From positions 1 to 36,467 of the forward strand of contig CAMLLO010000043.1 of the NCBI GenBank assembly GCA_946480915.1: a DNA stretch of 36,467 bases, read 5' to 3'. Each line of letters opens with the position of its first letter. Position 1 is the stretch's first letter. Both the position numbers and the translations under genes were made by a program. The notes below the pieces were generated by a model that did not search any database, was not told the origin of the DNA, and was given only the letters and a program-made list of their open reading frames with translations. Positions 16,574-26,400 of this stretch are shown here, piece by piece. This stretch comes from an uncultured Sphingobacteriaceae bacterium. Its GTDB lineage: Bacteria; Bacteroidota; Bacteroidia; Sphingobacteriales; Sphingobacteriaceae.

Positions 16574-18235
16574 ATGACTAAGTCTGCAGAAGAACTTGAA
16601 GAAGAAATACTGGAGCTTCGTTTTAAGCTTGAAGAAGCAAACGAAACTATAGAGGCTATTCGCACCGGCCAGGTAGATGCCCTGATTGTACAAAATGGAG
16701 ATGGCCACCAGCTGTATACGCTAAAAAATGCCGATCAAACTTATCGTGTCTTTATTGAAAAAATGAATGAAGGTGCGGTAACTCTAAATAGGGAGGGACT
16801 AATTGTTTATAGTAATTCCAGCTTTGCCAATGCTCTGAATTATCCACTCGAAAAAGTAATAAGCGCACCTTTTCATGCCTTTGTAACACCTGAGTCGAAG
16901 GAAGAATTTACCGCTTTACTCGAATCTTCCTGGACGCGCGATTGTAAGGCAGAGCTTTATCTTTCTGATAGTAATAAATTTCCGATACCGTTTCTTTTAT
17001 CCTTAACTACATTAGAACTGGATGAAGGCTTATCAATGAGTATCATCCTTACCAATCTATCTATTCAGAAGGCATCCCAAAAAGAATTAAAGCTAAAAAA
17101 TGATCAATTAGAAGAAGCACAACAAATAAGTCTGGCTCTTAACAATCAACTTGAGGATATTGTTAGGAAGCGCACAAAGGAATTGTTTCTTAGCAGGGAG
17201 CATTTTAAAATGTTGTCGAATAATATTTCACAAATAACATGGACAAATCTTCCAACAGGTGAAATTAACTTTTATAATCAGCGCTGGTATCAATATACAG
17301 GTTTAACTTTCGAAGAAAGTAAAGACTGGGGATGGAACGAAATTGTTCATCCGGAAGATAAATTGACTACTCTTAATAAGTATCAAAAAGCAATGGAAAC
17401 GGGTTTAACTTTCGAGGTTGAAAATAGAATCAAAAGGGCGGATGGGACATATCGTTGGCATTTAAACCGGGCGAATCCATTAAGAAATGAAAATGGGGAA
17501 ATTTTATTTTGGGTAGGAACAGCCACCGATATTGAAGATCAGAAAAAAGCTATGGAAAAGAAAGATGAGTTTATCGGTATAGCCAGCCATGAACTTAAAA
17601 CTCCGCTAACTAGCTTAAAGGGATATCTTCAGCTAATCGGGAATTATAAAAAAGAGACTTTGCCGGTTACGGTACGGCAGTTTATTGGGAAGGCTGATGA
17701 AGCGATCGGTAAATTACAGAATCTGGTAAACGATCTTTTAGATGTAAGTAAAATTCAAAAAGGTAAATTACAGTTTAGTAAGTCCACCCTAAATATCAGT
17801 AATGTACTTAACTCTTGCGTTGAGAGCGCAAATCATATATACCCAACGTATAACATCAGCGGTAAAGCTGAAGATGGATTGTTTGTAATTGGCAATTTTG
17901 AACGCCTGGAACAGGTATTGATGAACTTCATTAATAATGCGGTTAAGTATTCTCCTATTAATAAGGATATAGCTATCATTGCTGAAATGAACGGCGACAA
18001 TGTTCAGGTTTCTGTGACAGATAAGGGTATCGGCTTAACAGAACACCAAATGGAATTGATTTTTGAGCGATTTTACCGGGTAGACGATAAAAATTATTCT
18101 GCCAGTGGCTTAGGTATGGGTTTATATATATCCTCAGAGATTATAAAAGCCCATAATGGAACAATCGGTGTTCAAAGTCAAATTAATGAAGGATCCACTT
18201 TTTACTTTCGATTGCCCTTTTACAAATCTTTCTAG
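16574..18235 (+). CDS. Soluble PAS-domain sensor histidine kinase
   Basis: 553-residue kinase with no signal peptide or membrane segment, so cytoplasmic. Order: an N-terminal coiled coil (about 1-45, rich in Glu and Leu), a PAS domain (about 55-165), a second coiled coil (170-205), a PAS/PAC domain (about 208-325, with WNEIVHPED and RIKRADGTYRWHL), HisKA with phospho-acceptor His339 (IASHELKTPLTSL), and a HATPase domain with INNAVKYSP, DKGIGL and GLGMGLYIS. Cyanobacterial SasA reads KaiC through a fused KaiB-like domain; this kinase lacks one, but two separate KaiB proteins are encoded directly before it (7-base gap). It is the presumed output of the Kai module. No response regulator is in the window. 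Confidence 0.9.
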   Translation: MTKSAEELEEEILELRFKLEEANETIEAIRTGQVDALIVQNGDGHQLYTLKNADQTYRVFIEKMNEGAVTLNREGLIVYSNSSFANALNYPLEKVISAPFHAFVTPESKEEFTALLESSWTRDCKAELYLSDSNKFPIPFLLSLTTLELDEGLSMSIILTNLSIQKASQKELKLKNDQLEEAQQISLALNNQLEDIVRKRTKELFLSREHFKMLSNNISQITWTNLPTGEINFYNQRWYQYTGLTFEESKDWGWNEIVHPEDKLTTLNKYQKAMETGLTFEVENRIKRADGTYRWHLNRANPLRNENGEILFWVGTATDIEDQKKAMEKKDEFIGIASHELKTPLTSLKGYLQLIGNYKKETLPVTVRQFIGKADEAIGKLQNLVNDLLDVSKIQKGKLQFSKSTLNISNVLNSCVESANHIYPTYNISGKAEDGLFVIGNFERLEQVLMNFINNAVKYSPINKDIAIIAEMNGDNVQVSVTDKGIGLTEHQMELIFERFYRVDDKNYSASGLGMGLYISSEIIKAHNGTIGVQSQINEGSTFYFRLPFYKSF

Positions 18236-18340
18236 AGTCTTTTTATTCGGAATCTGAGTTCGTCAAAATCTCTGAACTTTATTATATATTTAAGCCGATT
18301 TTTGTTGAATTTTATCAATTGATGTTGCGCTTATTTATGC

Positions 18341-21196
18341 ATGTATAGGATATATAATACCGAAAAGCTTTTTAAAGCATTCGTTCTGGTTGTAAGCGTA
18401 ATCCTTATTTTTAAAACCTCCAATTCCTTTTCCCAGGGAACTTCAAACGAAGGAACAGACTTTTGGGTGGCCTATGCAGGTCACGTAGATGGCACCGGAT
18501 CGAGATTAACATTGTTTATTACTTCAAAAGTTAATGCCACTGTAAATATAGATTTGGGAGGTTCGCCTTATAAGGTAAATGGTGTGCCCACATCTGTCAA
18601 TCTTATTGCCAATCAACCGCGTGCTATTTATATAGATCCGAATGCATATACCAACGTGTATGTTGATACAAAAGATAATGTAGAAATTCATAAAAAAAAA
18701 GGGATCCATATAACTTCTGATTTCCCGGTTGTAGTTTATTCACATATTTCCCGGAATGCCAGGTCTGCGGCTTGTCTTGTATATCCCACGAAAGCCTTGG
18801 GCAATGATTATTATGCAATTTCCTACACGCAATTACCGGATACAAAAAGTGAAACCCGAGCGTCGCAGTTTACGGTAGTAGGTGTTGAGGATAATACAGA
18901 CATCGAAATTACCGCAACTCAGGATAGCCGATGGTTGCCAAACAGGCCTGCCGGAGTTCCGTTTATCATCAAATTAAATAAAGGAGACATTTATCAATTT
19001 CAATCCACAACAGATATCACTGGGTCGCGAATTAGAACAGTTAATGGATGTAAACCTTTTTCTGTTTTTTCTGGCAGCTCCAAAACCGGATTTTGCGAAG
19101 ATGGAAACGCTGTTTCTGCAAACGATCCCTATGGTCAGGATAATTTATATCAGCAGCTTTTACCTGTTTCTGTATGGGGTAAAAATTTTATTACCGCTCC
19201 TTTCTATAATGCCAACCAGGGAAGTGTTGATATATACAGGATTCAGGTTTCGGCTGACAATACAACTGTAACTGTAAATGGCTCAACAACTAACGCAAAT
19301 ACTGTAAATTTATCAAACCCCTATGCCAAAGGTAGTGTAATTACATTTTCAAGTAAAACAGGTAATTCTATTAGCGCTAACAATCCCATAAATGTAACCC
19401 AGTTTCAAACTTCTCAATCCTGTAATCCCAATAATTCCGATCCCTTTCAAATGGATGTACCGGCTCCCGGAGATCCAGAAATGACCATTTTAAATCCTAT
19501 TGAACAAACCTTAAAAGATATTACTGTCTATTCGGCAATATCAACAACAGCAGCTCCTACAAACATTCAAAGCCATTTTATTAATGCGATTATTAAAACT
19601 GCGGATGCTCCATCTTTTACTGTAGATGGCCTAAGTTTCGGGTTAAACCCTGCTAATGCCGCATTTGCAACGGGCAAGTTTATAAAAATTGATAATGAAT
19701 ACAGTTACATTACTGTTGATGTAACCCAATCATCTCAAACCGGAAACCCTACTCACCGAATACGGGCCGACGGCGGTTTTGTAGCAATTGCTTATGGCTA
19801 CGGATTAGTAGAATCGTACGGATACTTAGCTGGATCAGACCTTAAAAACTTAAATCAATACATTCAAACAGAACATGCCATTACAAATGCACCTTTGATA
19901 GGGGGATGTATAAAAGAACCGGTTAAGCTTTTTGTGATTTTGCCATATAAAACATCCAGTTTAAAATGGGATTTAGGAAACGGCATTGAAACAGATCCAA
20001 ATCCTGATGCGCATTATATCACCCAGACAATTAATGGGTCACTTTCTTATAAATATCACTATTTTAATGAGCAGGTTACTTTTAATACAGCCAAAATTTA
20101 TCAGATAAAAGCCCTAACGGTTAATCCCGCACCTATCGCTTGTGATGCGAATGAAACGGTGGAACTTAGTTTAACAGTTTCGCAGCCCCCCACCGCCGAT
20201 TTTTCGGTGCTCGCTGACAGGTGCTATGGTGAGCCGGTAACCATTACTGATAAAAGTATCGGCAATGGACTGGATATCAACAAATGGTATTGGAATTTTG
20301 GCGATGGTACCCCGGTAGAACTGAGAAGAAGCGCAGCGCCTTTTACCCATACTTATACCAGTCCGGGTAAATACGAAATAACTCTTATTGTTGAAGGTAC
20401 TTCTGGCTGCCAGTCGGAAATCAGCGCTCCGCAGACTGCTCATGTCTTGGAGCTGCCAAAAACCATGTTCTCGCATGCTTTATGCGATGTGGTTGAATTT
20501 AAAGATGAATCCGATCCCGTTGAAGGAATAATAACCAATTGGCATTGGGATTTTGACGATCCGGAGTCGGGAGATAATAATACCTCAGATCTGCAAAATC
20601 CGACGCATATTTTCACTAAAAGCTCGGCCTATAATGTGAAATTAACCGTAAAAACAGATAAAGGGTGCAGCAATACCTATGCATCCATTGTTTACTCAAA
20701 ACCAACTCTCGACGCTGGAGAAGATATCACCATTCTCAGAGGTGGTGAAAAAGGCTTAAATGCCACCGCAACCGGGGCGGCTTTAAAATATAAATGGGTA
20801 CCATCTGCCGGGCTGGATAACGATAGCATTCCCAATCCTGTAGCCTCTCCGCTTGAGGATACAAAGTATACGTTAACGGTTTCCGCAAATGGGAGCTGTT
20901 CAGTTTCTGATGAAGTGTTTGTGAAAGTAGTTGAGCCAGAGGTTCCAAACGCTTTTTCGCCTAACGGTGATGGTATTAATGATAAATGGGCTATAAAGTA
21001 TTTAGAAACATATGTCAGGGCAAAGGTTAAAATCTTTAACCGTTATGGACAGGTTGTATACGGCTCCGATCAGTATGTAGCCCCCTGGGATGGCACTTAC
21101 AATGGAAAAGAAATACCTTTTGGAGTTTATTATTATATGATAGAACCTAACAACGGCAGAAAAAATTTGACAGGATCTGTAACTATTGTAAGATGA
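18341..21196 (+). CDS. Secreted PKD-repeat protein with type B T9SS sorting domain (adhesin 1)
   Basis: 951-residue surface protein. A signal peptide (hydrophobic core AFVLVVSVILIF, cut near SFSQ) leads into an IgGFc-binding-like region (about 33-510) starting GTSNEGTDFWVAYAGHVDG. Two PKD domains follow (about 617-702 and 706-784, with WNFGDG and WDFDDP), then a beta-sandwich domain beginning DAGEDITILRGG, and a C-terminal gliding-motility-associated domain (about 867-951) starting VPNAFSPNGDGINDKW. The last is the type B signal for export by the type IX secretion system, used by SprB-like adhesins. The stop codon overlaps the start of a PorP/SprF gene (ATGA), so the pair is coupled. The N-terminal region is paralogous to the protein at 23496. 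The ligand is unknown. Confidence 0.9.
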   Translation: MYRIYNTEKLFKAFVLVVSVILIFKTSNSFSQGTSNEGTDFWVAYAGHVDGTGSRLTLFITSKVNATVNIDLGGSPYKVNGVPTSVNLIANQPRAIYIDPNAYTNVYVDTKDNVEIHKKKGIHITSDFPVVVYSHISRNARSAACLVYPTKALGNDYYAISYTQLPDTKSETRASQFTVVGVEDNTDIEITATQDSRWLPNRPAGVPFIIKLNKGDIYQFQSTTDITGSRIRTVNGCKPFSVFSGSSKTGFCEDGNAVSANDPYGQDNLYQQLLPVSVWGKNFITAPFYNANQGSVDIYRIQVSADNTTVTVNGSTTNANTVNLSNPYAKGSVITFSSKTGNSISANNPINVTQFQTSQSCNPNNSDPFQMDVPAPGDPEMTILNPIEQTLKDITVYSAISTTAAPTNIQSHFINAIIKTADAPSFTVDGLSFGLNPANAAFATGKFIKIDNEYSYITVDVTQSSQTGNPTHRIRADGGFVAIAYGYGLVESYGYLAGSDLKNLNQYIQTEHAITNAPLIGGCIKEPVKLFVILPYKTSSLKWDLGNGIETDPNPDAHYITQTINGSLSYKYHYFNEQVTFNTAKIYQIKALTVNPAPIACDANETVELSLTVSQPPTADFSVLADRCYGEPVTITDKSIGNGLDINKWYWNFGDGTPVELRRSAAPFTHTYTSPGKYEITLIVEGTSGCQSEISAPQTAHVLELPKTMFSHALCDVVEFKDESDPVEGIITNWHWDFDDPESGDNNTSDLQNPTHIFTKSSAYNVKLTVKTDKGCSNTYASIVYSKPTLDAGEDITILRGGEKGLNATATGAALKYKWVPSAGLDNDSIPNPVASPLEDTKYTLTVSANGSCSVSDEVFVKVVEPEVPNAFSPNGDGINDKWAIKYLETYVRAKVKIFNRYGQVVYGSDQYVAPWDGTYNGKEIPFGVYYYMIEPNNGRKNLTGSVTIVR

Positions 21197-22161
21197 AAAA
21201 AATCATAATTGCAGTCGTTTCCTCGCTGGTGATTTTTGAATCTGTTACAGCACAACAAAAACCCCATTATACTCAATATTTTCAAAACATATCAGTTTTG
21301 AACCCTGCGGCAGCAGGTATGTATCATTTCATCAATATTAAGTCAGGTTACCGCACTCAATGGATGGGCCTGGAAAGTGCTCCCAAAACAAGTTATTTCA
21401 CAATAAGCACCCCTGTCAATATTGGAAACTCGCGGTCCGGCTTTATCGATTATGGAATTGAGGAGCCAGCGACGAATTCAGATAAGCTCGATTATATGTC
21501 GTCCTTGTCGCACCATGGCATTGGTTTGGTAGGATTAAATGATCAAACCGGTCCAATCGGCAGAACCACGGTAAACCTTACCTATGCCTATCACATTAAC
21601 ATTAGTGATGTTGCGAATTTATCGGTAGGAGTGGGTGGAGGCTTTAACCGGCTCTCCCTTAATTCAGAAAAACTTCACTTCGAAGATCCAAATGAGCCTG
21701 TAACATCAGCCGGTGGCTCAATTACCAGGTGGTCGCCAGATTTAAATGCCGGCTTTTACTTTTATTCAGCAGCATTTTATGTTAGCGGAGTGGTTCAACA
21801 AGCACTCAATCAGAATATTTCGTTTGCATCAGAGTACAATTCAACAAAAGAAGTTCCGCATTATTTTCTTGCAACAGGTTTTAGGGTCTGGGTAAAGGAA
21901 GATTTCTCGTTCGCTCCTTCTATTATGCTTAAATATCTTCAACCGCTTCCAATGGCTTATGATTTGAACTTAAAGCTCGCGTACAGAAATAATTTCTGGC
22001 TTGGAGGATCTTTTAGAAAAAGTGATTCATATTCTGCAATGATGGGTTTTAATGTGGCAAAAACTCTTAGCTTAGGGTACTCATTTGATAACACCATTTC
22101 TAAACTTAAAACTGTTTCATCAGGTAGTCATGAAATTGTATTGGGACTGAGTTTATTTTAA
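21193..22161 (+). CDS. PorP/SprF family type IX secretion membrane protein 1
   Basis: 322-residue outer-membrane protein. The signal peptide (about 1-20, ending SVTA) is followed by the family hallmark QQKPHYTQYFQNISVLNPAAAG and SGYRTQWMGLESAPKT. The remainder is a string of amphipathic beta strands, ending with a strand (GSHEIVLGLSLF) that suits insertion in the outer membrane. SprF is needed for export of SprB in Flavobacterium johnsoniae, and related genes usually sit beside genes for type B CTD proteins. The 4-base overlap with adhesin 1 strongly suggests that this is its dedicated partner. Confidence 0.9.
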   Translation: MKKIIIAVVSSLVIFESVTAQQKPHYTQYFQNISVLNPAAAGMYHFINIKSGYRTQWMGLESAPKTSYFTISTPVNIGNSRSGFIDYGIEEPATNSDKLDYMSSLSHHGIGLVGLNDQTGPIGRTTVNLTYAYHINISDVANLSVGVGGGFNRLSLNSEKLHFEDPNEPVTSAGGSITRWSPDLNAGFYFYSAAFYVSGVVQQALNQNISFASEYNSTKEVPHYFLATGFRVWVKEDFSFAPSIMLKYLQPLPMAYDLNLKLAYRNNFWLGGSFRKSDSYSAMMGFNVAKTLSLGYSFDNTISKLKTVSSGSHEIVLGLSLF

Positions 22162-22319
22162 AATATTATCACAAGTTGTTTAAACCAATGGCTTTTTTTT
22201 AACTCAGAAAAGTAGCGGTGATGTAATATGTTTTTATCGAGATTAGTAAACAATAAATAGTTAACATAATTTCAACCATCGCGTGCAGTTTTTGTTATTG
22301 TAAACCTATCATAATCCAG

Positions 22320-23333
22320 TTGAAGAATTTATACCTTCTTTTTGCTTCCATATCCCTCTTGAATTTTGCGAGCCATGCTCAGCAAAGGCCTCAGTATACA
22401 CAATACATTTTTAATAATTACCTCATCAATCCGGCCATCTCGGGTATAGAAAATTATATTGATCTGAAGGCGGGATATCGAACTCAGTGGACCGGTTTAG
22501 AAGGTGCCCCGGTAACAAATTACATCTCTGTTAATGCTCCTCTAGGAAAAAATTTCTTAGCTGGTGATGCCAATTCTTTCGGCGGACAAGAGAATAATCC
22601 CATGAGCAGGAGTTATTTGCAAAATTATATGGCTGCCGAACCGCACCATGGAATTGGAATGCATGCTGTTTTAGATAAGGCTGGCCCTATTGATCGCGTC
22701 GATGTGAATGCTACCTATGCTTACCATTTGGGTTTAACTGATAAATTAAACATCGCTTTGGGGGTGGCTGTGGGTGTTTCTAAGATCAGTCTGGATTACT
22801 CTAAAATAACCTTAGAGAATAGCCAGGATCCTGCCATTGTGGCCACAGAGACCGACCGGCTTAAGCCCGATCTGGGTGCGGGTCTCTGGATTTATGGTCC
22901 CAAATATTTTGTAGGATTATCAGGTCAGCAGCTGTTAGGGCAGACCTTGAATTTTACAAATAATAATCAATATACTCAGGGAAAGGCTGTGCCTCACTTT
23001 TTTTTAACGGCAGGATATAAAATTTTCCTGGCAGATGATATCGCTGCAGTTCCCTCAGTCATGATAAAAAAGATATCTCCTGCGCCCAATAGTTATGATG
23101 CAAATTTAAAGCTTGCTTTCCGCGATAAGTTTTGGTTAGGAGGCAGTTATCGTCATAACGATTCATTCTCGGTTTTAGCCGGATTTAATATTAGCTATTT
23201 ATTCAACCTGAGTTATTCGTATGATTTTACGACCTCTGACTTAGCAAATGTGAGCAATGGAACTCACGAAATTGTACTTGGACTGCTTTTAAATAACCGA
23301 TATAAAGTAACCTGTCCGCAAAGAAATTGGTAA
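22320..23333 (+). CDS. PorP/SprF family type IX secretion membrane protein 2
   Basis: 337-residue paralogue of the preceding gene, with signal peptide (about 1-20, ending SHAQ), QQRPQYTQYIFNNYLINPAISG and AGYRTQWTGLEGAPVT. It ends in a longer tail with CPQRNW after the last strand GTHEIVLGLLL. The only start that gives a proper signal peptide is TTG at 22320 (then KNLYLLF); no in-frame ATG lies in the open stretch upstream. It is separated by 158 bases from PorP/SprF 1 and by 162 bases from adhesin 2. Those two gaps are AT-rich and show no gene or clear terminator; TATCTTTA at 23398 is a one-mismatch -7 element for adhesin 2. Confidence 0.88.
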   Translation: MKNLYLLFASISLLNFASHAQQRPQYTQYIFNNYLINPAISGIENYIDLKAGYRTQWTGLEGAPVTNYISVNAPLGKNFLAGDANSFGGQENNPMSRSYLQNYMAAEPHHGIGMHAVLDKAGPIDRVDVNATYAYHLGLTDKLNIALGVAVGVSKISLDYSKITLENSQDPAIVATETDRLKPDLGAGLWIYGPKYFVGLSGQQLLGQTLNFTNNNQYTQGKAVPHFFLTAGYKIFLADDIAAVPSVMIKKISPAPNSYDANLKLAFRDKFWLGGSYRHNDSFSVLAGFNISYLFNLSYSYDFTTSDLANVSNGTHEIVLGLLLNNRYKVTCPQRNW

Positions 23334-23495
23334 AGTAATTTTCCTTTTACAAAGTTGGCAGAAGGGATCGAATCATCGGAACTTTTGTAGTAAGTATTAT
23401 CTTTACAAACGCTTAAACGGCACGGTCCGTTAATTATAACCAATAATTTTCAATACTGCTTTTTTTAAGTTTATCGGAATTTAAGTAATAAAGAG

Positions 23496-26400
23496 ATGTT
23501 TCTAAGAAGGGGACTGGTGCTGTTATTTCTCTGCTTTTTTTTAAGCAGTTTAAATCAATTTGGCTTTTCGCAGGGCACTTCAAATAAGGGAACAGATTTT
23601 TGGGTGGCGTATACGGGGCACATCGATGGAGGCACCGGGGCTAATTCGTCAAAATTAACTCTCTTTCTTACCTCAGAAACGAATGCGATTGTAAATATCA
23701 ACGCAGGCGGGGTACAGCTCGCACCTGTAAGTTTATCTGCTAATCAGGCCCGTGCTGTACTTCTCGATCCTCTGGTTTATACCAATATATATATCGGAAG
23801 TAATAATAAAGTAGAACCCAATAAAGGGATACATGTCACATCTGATAATCCGATTGTCGTTTACTCCCATATTTCACGTAGTGCACGATCTGCCGCTACC
23901 CTGATTTTTCCGACAAAGGCTCTGGGTAATGAATATTATTCGATAAACTATAAACAGAGTGGCGGCAATTTTTCTGAATTTACCTTAGTTGGAGTAGAAG
24001 ATAACACTCAAATAGAAATTATACCCACACAAACAGATGCCGGACCTAATAATAACCGCTCAGCGAACGTTCCTTTCCAAATTACGTTAAATAAAGGCGA
24101 GGTTTACCAGTATCAATCGGCAACCGATTTAACAGGTTCTTTGATTCGTACATTAAACGGCTGCCGTCCTCTTGCCGTATTCTCGGGAAGCAGCTTTACA
24201 GCGTTTTGTGAGGATAATAGTACACGAAACCCAGGTAGTGGCGACAATCTGTATCAGCAATTATTACCCGTGTCTGCATGGGGGAAAAAGTTCGTTTCAG
24301 CTCCGTTCTATAATACGATAAACGGGAACATGGATATTTACCGGATAATTGTGAGTAAAGACAATACAACTATTAAGGTAAATAATTCAACTACGAGCGC
24401 AAATGGAATTCCTGTGGCAAATCCGTATACAAAAGGTAGTATAATAACTTTTTTCAGTAATTCGGCGAACGTTATAGAAGCAGATAACCCAATAAGCTTA
24501 ACACAGTTTCAAACCACCCAGTTATGTAATCTTAATAATATCAGTAATAACAATTCCTCTTATCCGGGCGATCCTGAAATGACTATATTAAGTCCGATTG
24601 AACAAACATTAACTGATGTAATTCTATATTCTGCAGTATCTACTCCATCTGCACCGACCAATATCACAAAACATTATATTAATATTATTATTAAAACTGC
24701 CGATGCTCCTACTTTGAAGATCGACGGAAATACCATTCCTTCATCTCAATTCGTGCCCATTAATTCTGAATACAGCTATCTTATCCATGATGTAACAACA
24801 AGTTCAGTCATAAACCCCTCTCATCGCATCACGGCCGATGGTGGTTTTGTTGCCATTGCTTATGGATATGGGAATGTTGAATCGTATGCCTATCTCGGGG
24901 GAGCGGACTTGAAGAACCTCAATCAATTTGTGCAAATTGTCAATCCTGTTACTCAGCAAGCGCTTGGCAGCGGATGTGTCAACCAATCATATAGTCTTGG
25001 TTTGGTCCTGCCTTATATTACAAATTCTCTTTCCTGGGATTTAGGTAATGGGGTAGTTCGCAATTATCCGAATCCTGCGTACACAACGGTTACTTCTAAT
25101 GGATTAGCTGCCTATAGGTATCAATATCCTGATGCAGATGAGGTAAGATATACCAGTTCAGGAAATAAGACCATATCCATCGTGTCCATCAATCCCGATC
25201 CTGCAGGTTGCGATGCAACTGAAACGACGAAGCTTTCTTTTGATGTATATCAACTTCCTGAAGCTCAATTTTCAATTCAAAACCAACAAGTTTGTTTAGG
25301 TACTGCCATCTCATTAACCGATAAAAGTATTGGAAGTAACATAAAAAAATGGAACTGGGATTTCGGCGACGGACTTACAGAGAGCAGGCTAACTGCTGAT
25401 CCTTTTACGCATGTATATGCCAACGCAGGCGATTATGAAGTGAAATTAGTGGTGGTGTCTGACGTAAACTGCTCATCTATGGTTTTTTCGCAAGCAGTGC
25501 ATGTTTCCAAAAAACCCATTGCTGATTTTACTTATCCAACGGTTCTTTGTGTGAACGAACCCATAACATTCACTGATAAGTCTTTGCCTGTTGAAGGGAA
25601 TATTACCAGTTGGGCATGGGATTTTGATGGAGTGATTCAAACTAAAACTTCCGCAGTGGCTTTCGATTATGAATTTACGACTGCCGGTACTAAAAAGATA
25701 AGATTGCAGGTTACGACTGATCTTGGCTGCCTGAGCACCTGGAAAGAAATTAATATCATAGTCAAACCCAAGCCTGTTACCGACTTTAATATTCCTGATT
25801 TTTGTTTAGAAGATGCAGTAGCCGTGTTCACAAATACGTCAACTATTGCTGATGGAACGGAAAGCCAGTTTTCCTACACATGGAATTTTGGTGACCCCGA
25901 TTCGGGCATTTCAAATACATCAACCAGTAAAAATGGCTCTCATGCCTATCAGTCGCGGGGGAATTATATCGTATCTCTAATGGTAACCTCTGCTGCCGGT
26001 TGTACAACTTTTCTAAGTAAAACATTTACGGTGAATGGAAGTGTTCCGAAGGCAGATTTCAACGTACAGAACCAAAATAATCTTTGCAGTAATCAAGCCG
26101 TTGTATTTGAAGATAGAGCTTTCGTTGACTTTGGTGAGATAACAAAGATAGAGTGGGACTTTGACATAAATTCTTCAGACCCAAATACTAAACTGGTAGA
26201 CAACTCGCCAAACCTCCGCAGTGCGGCGCCAAAAAAGTATTTATTTCAATATGCGTCGTTTAGCAGTCCCATGATCAAAAACATTACAGTGCGGATGAAA
26301 GCATATTCAGGAGAATCATGCGTACACAGTTTAGAAAAAACAATCCTGTTAAAGGCAATTCCACGTGCTGACTTTGAACTACAAGATCAATGTTTAACGA

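Noticed and set aside
23355..23360. TTGGCA as the -24 half of a sigma-54 promoter before adhesin 2, suggested by the nearby rpoN
   Set aside because: No TTGC-like -12 element follows at the required distance.
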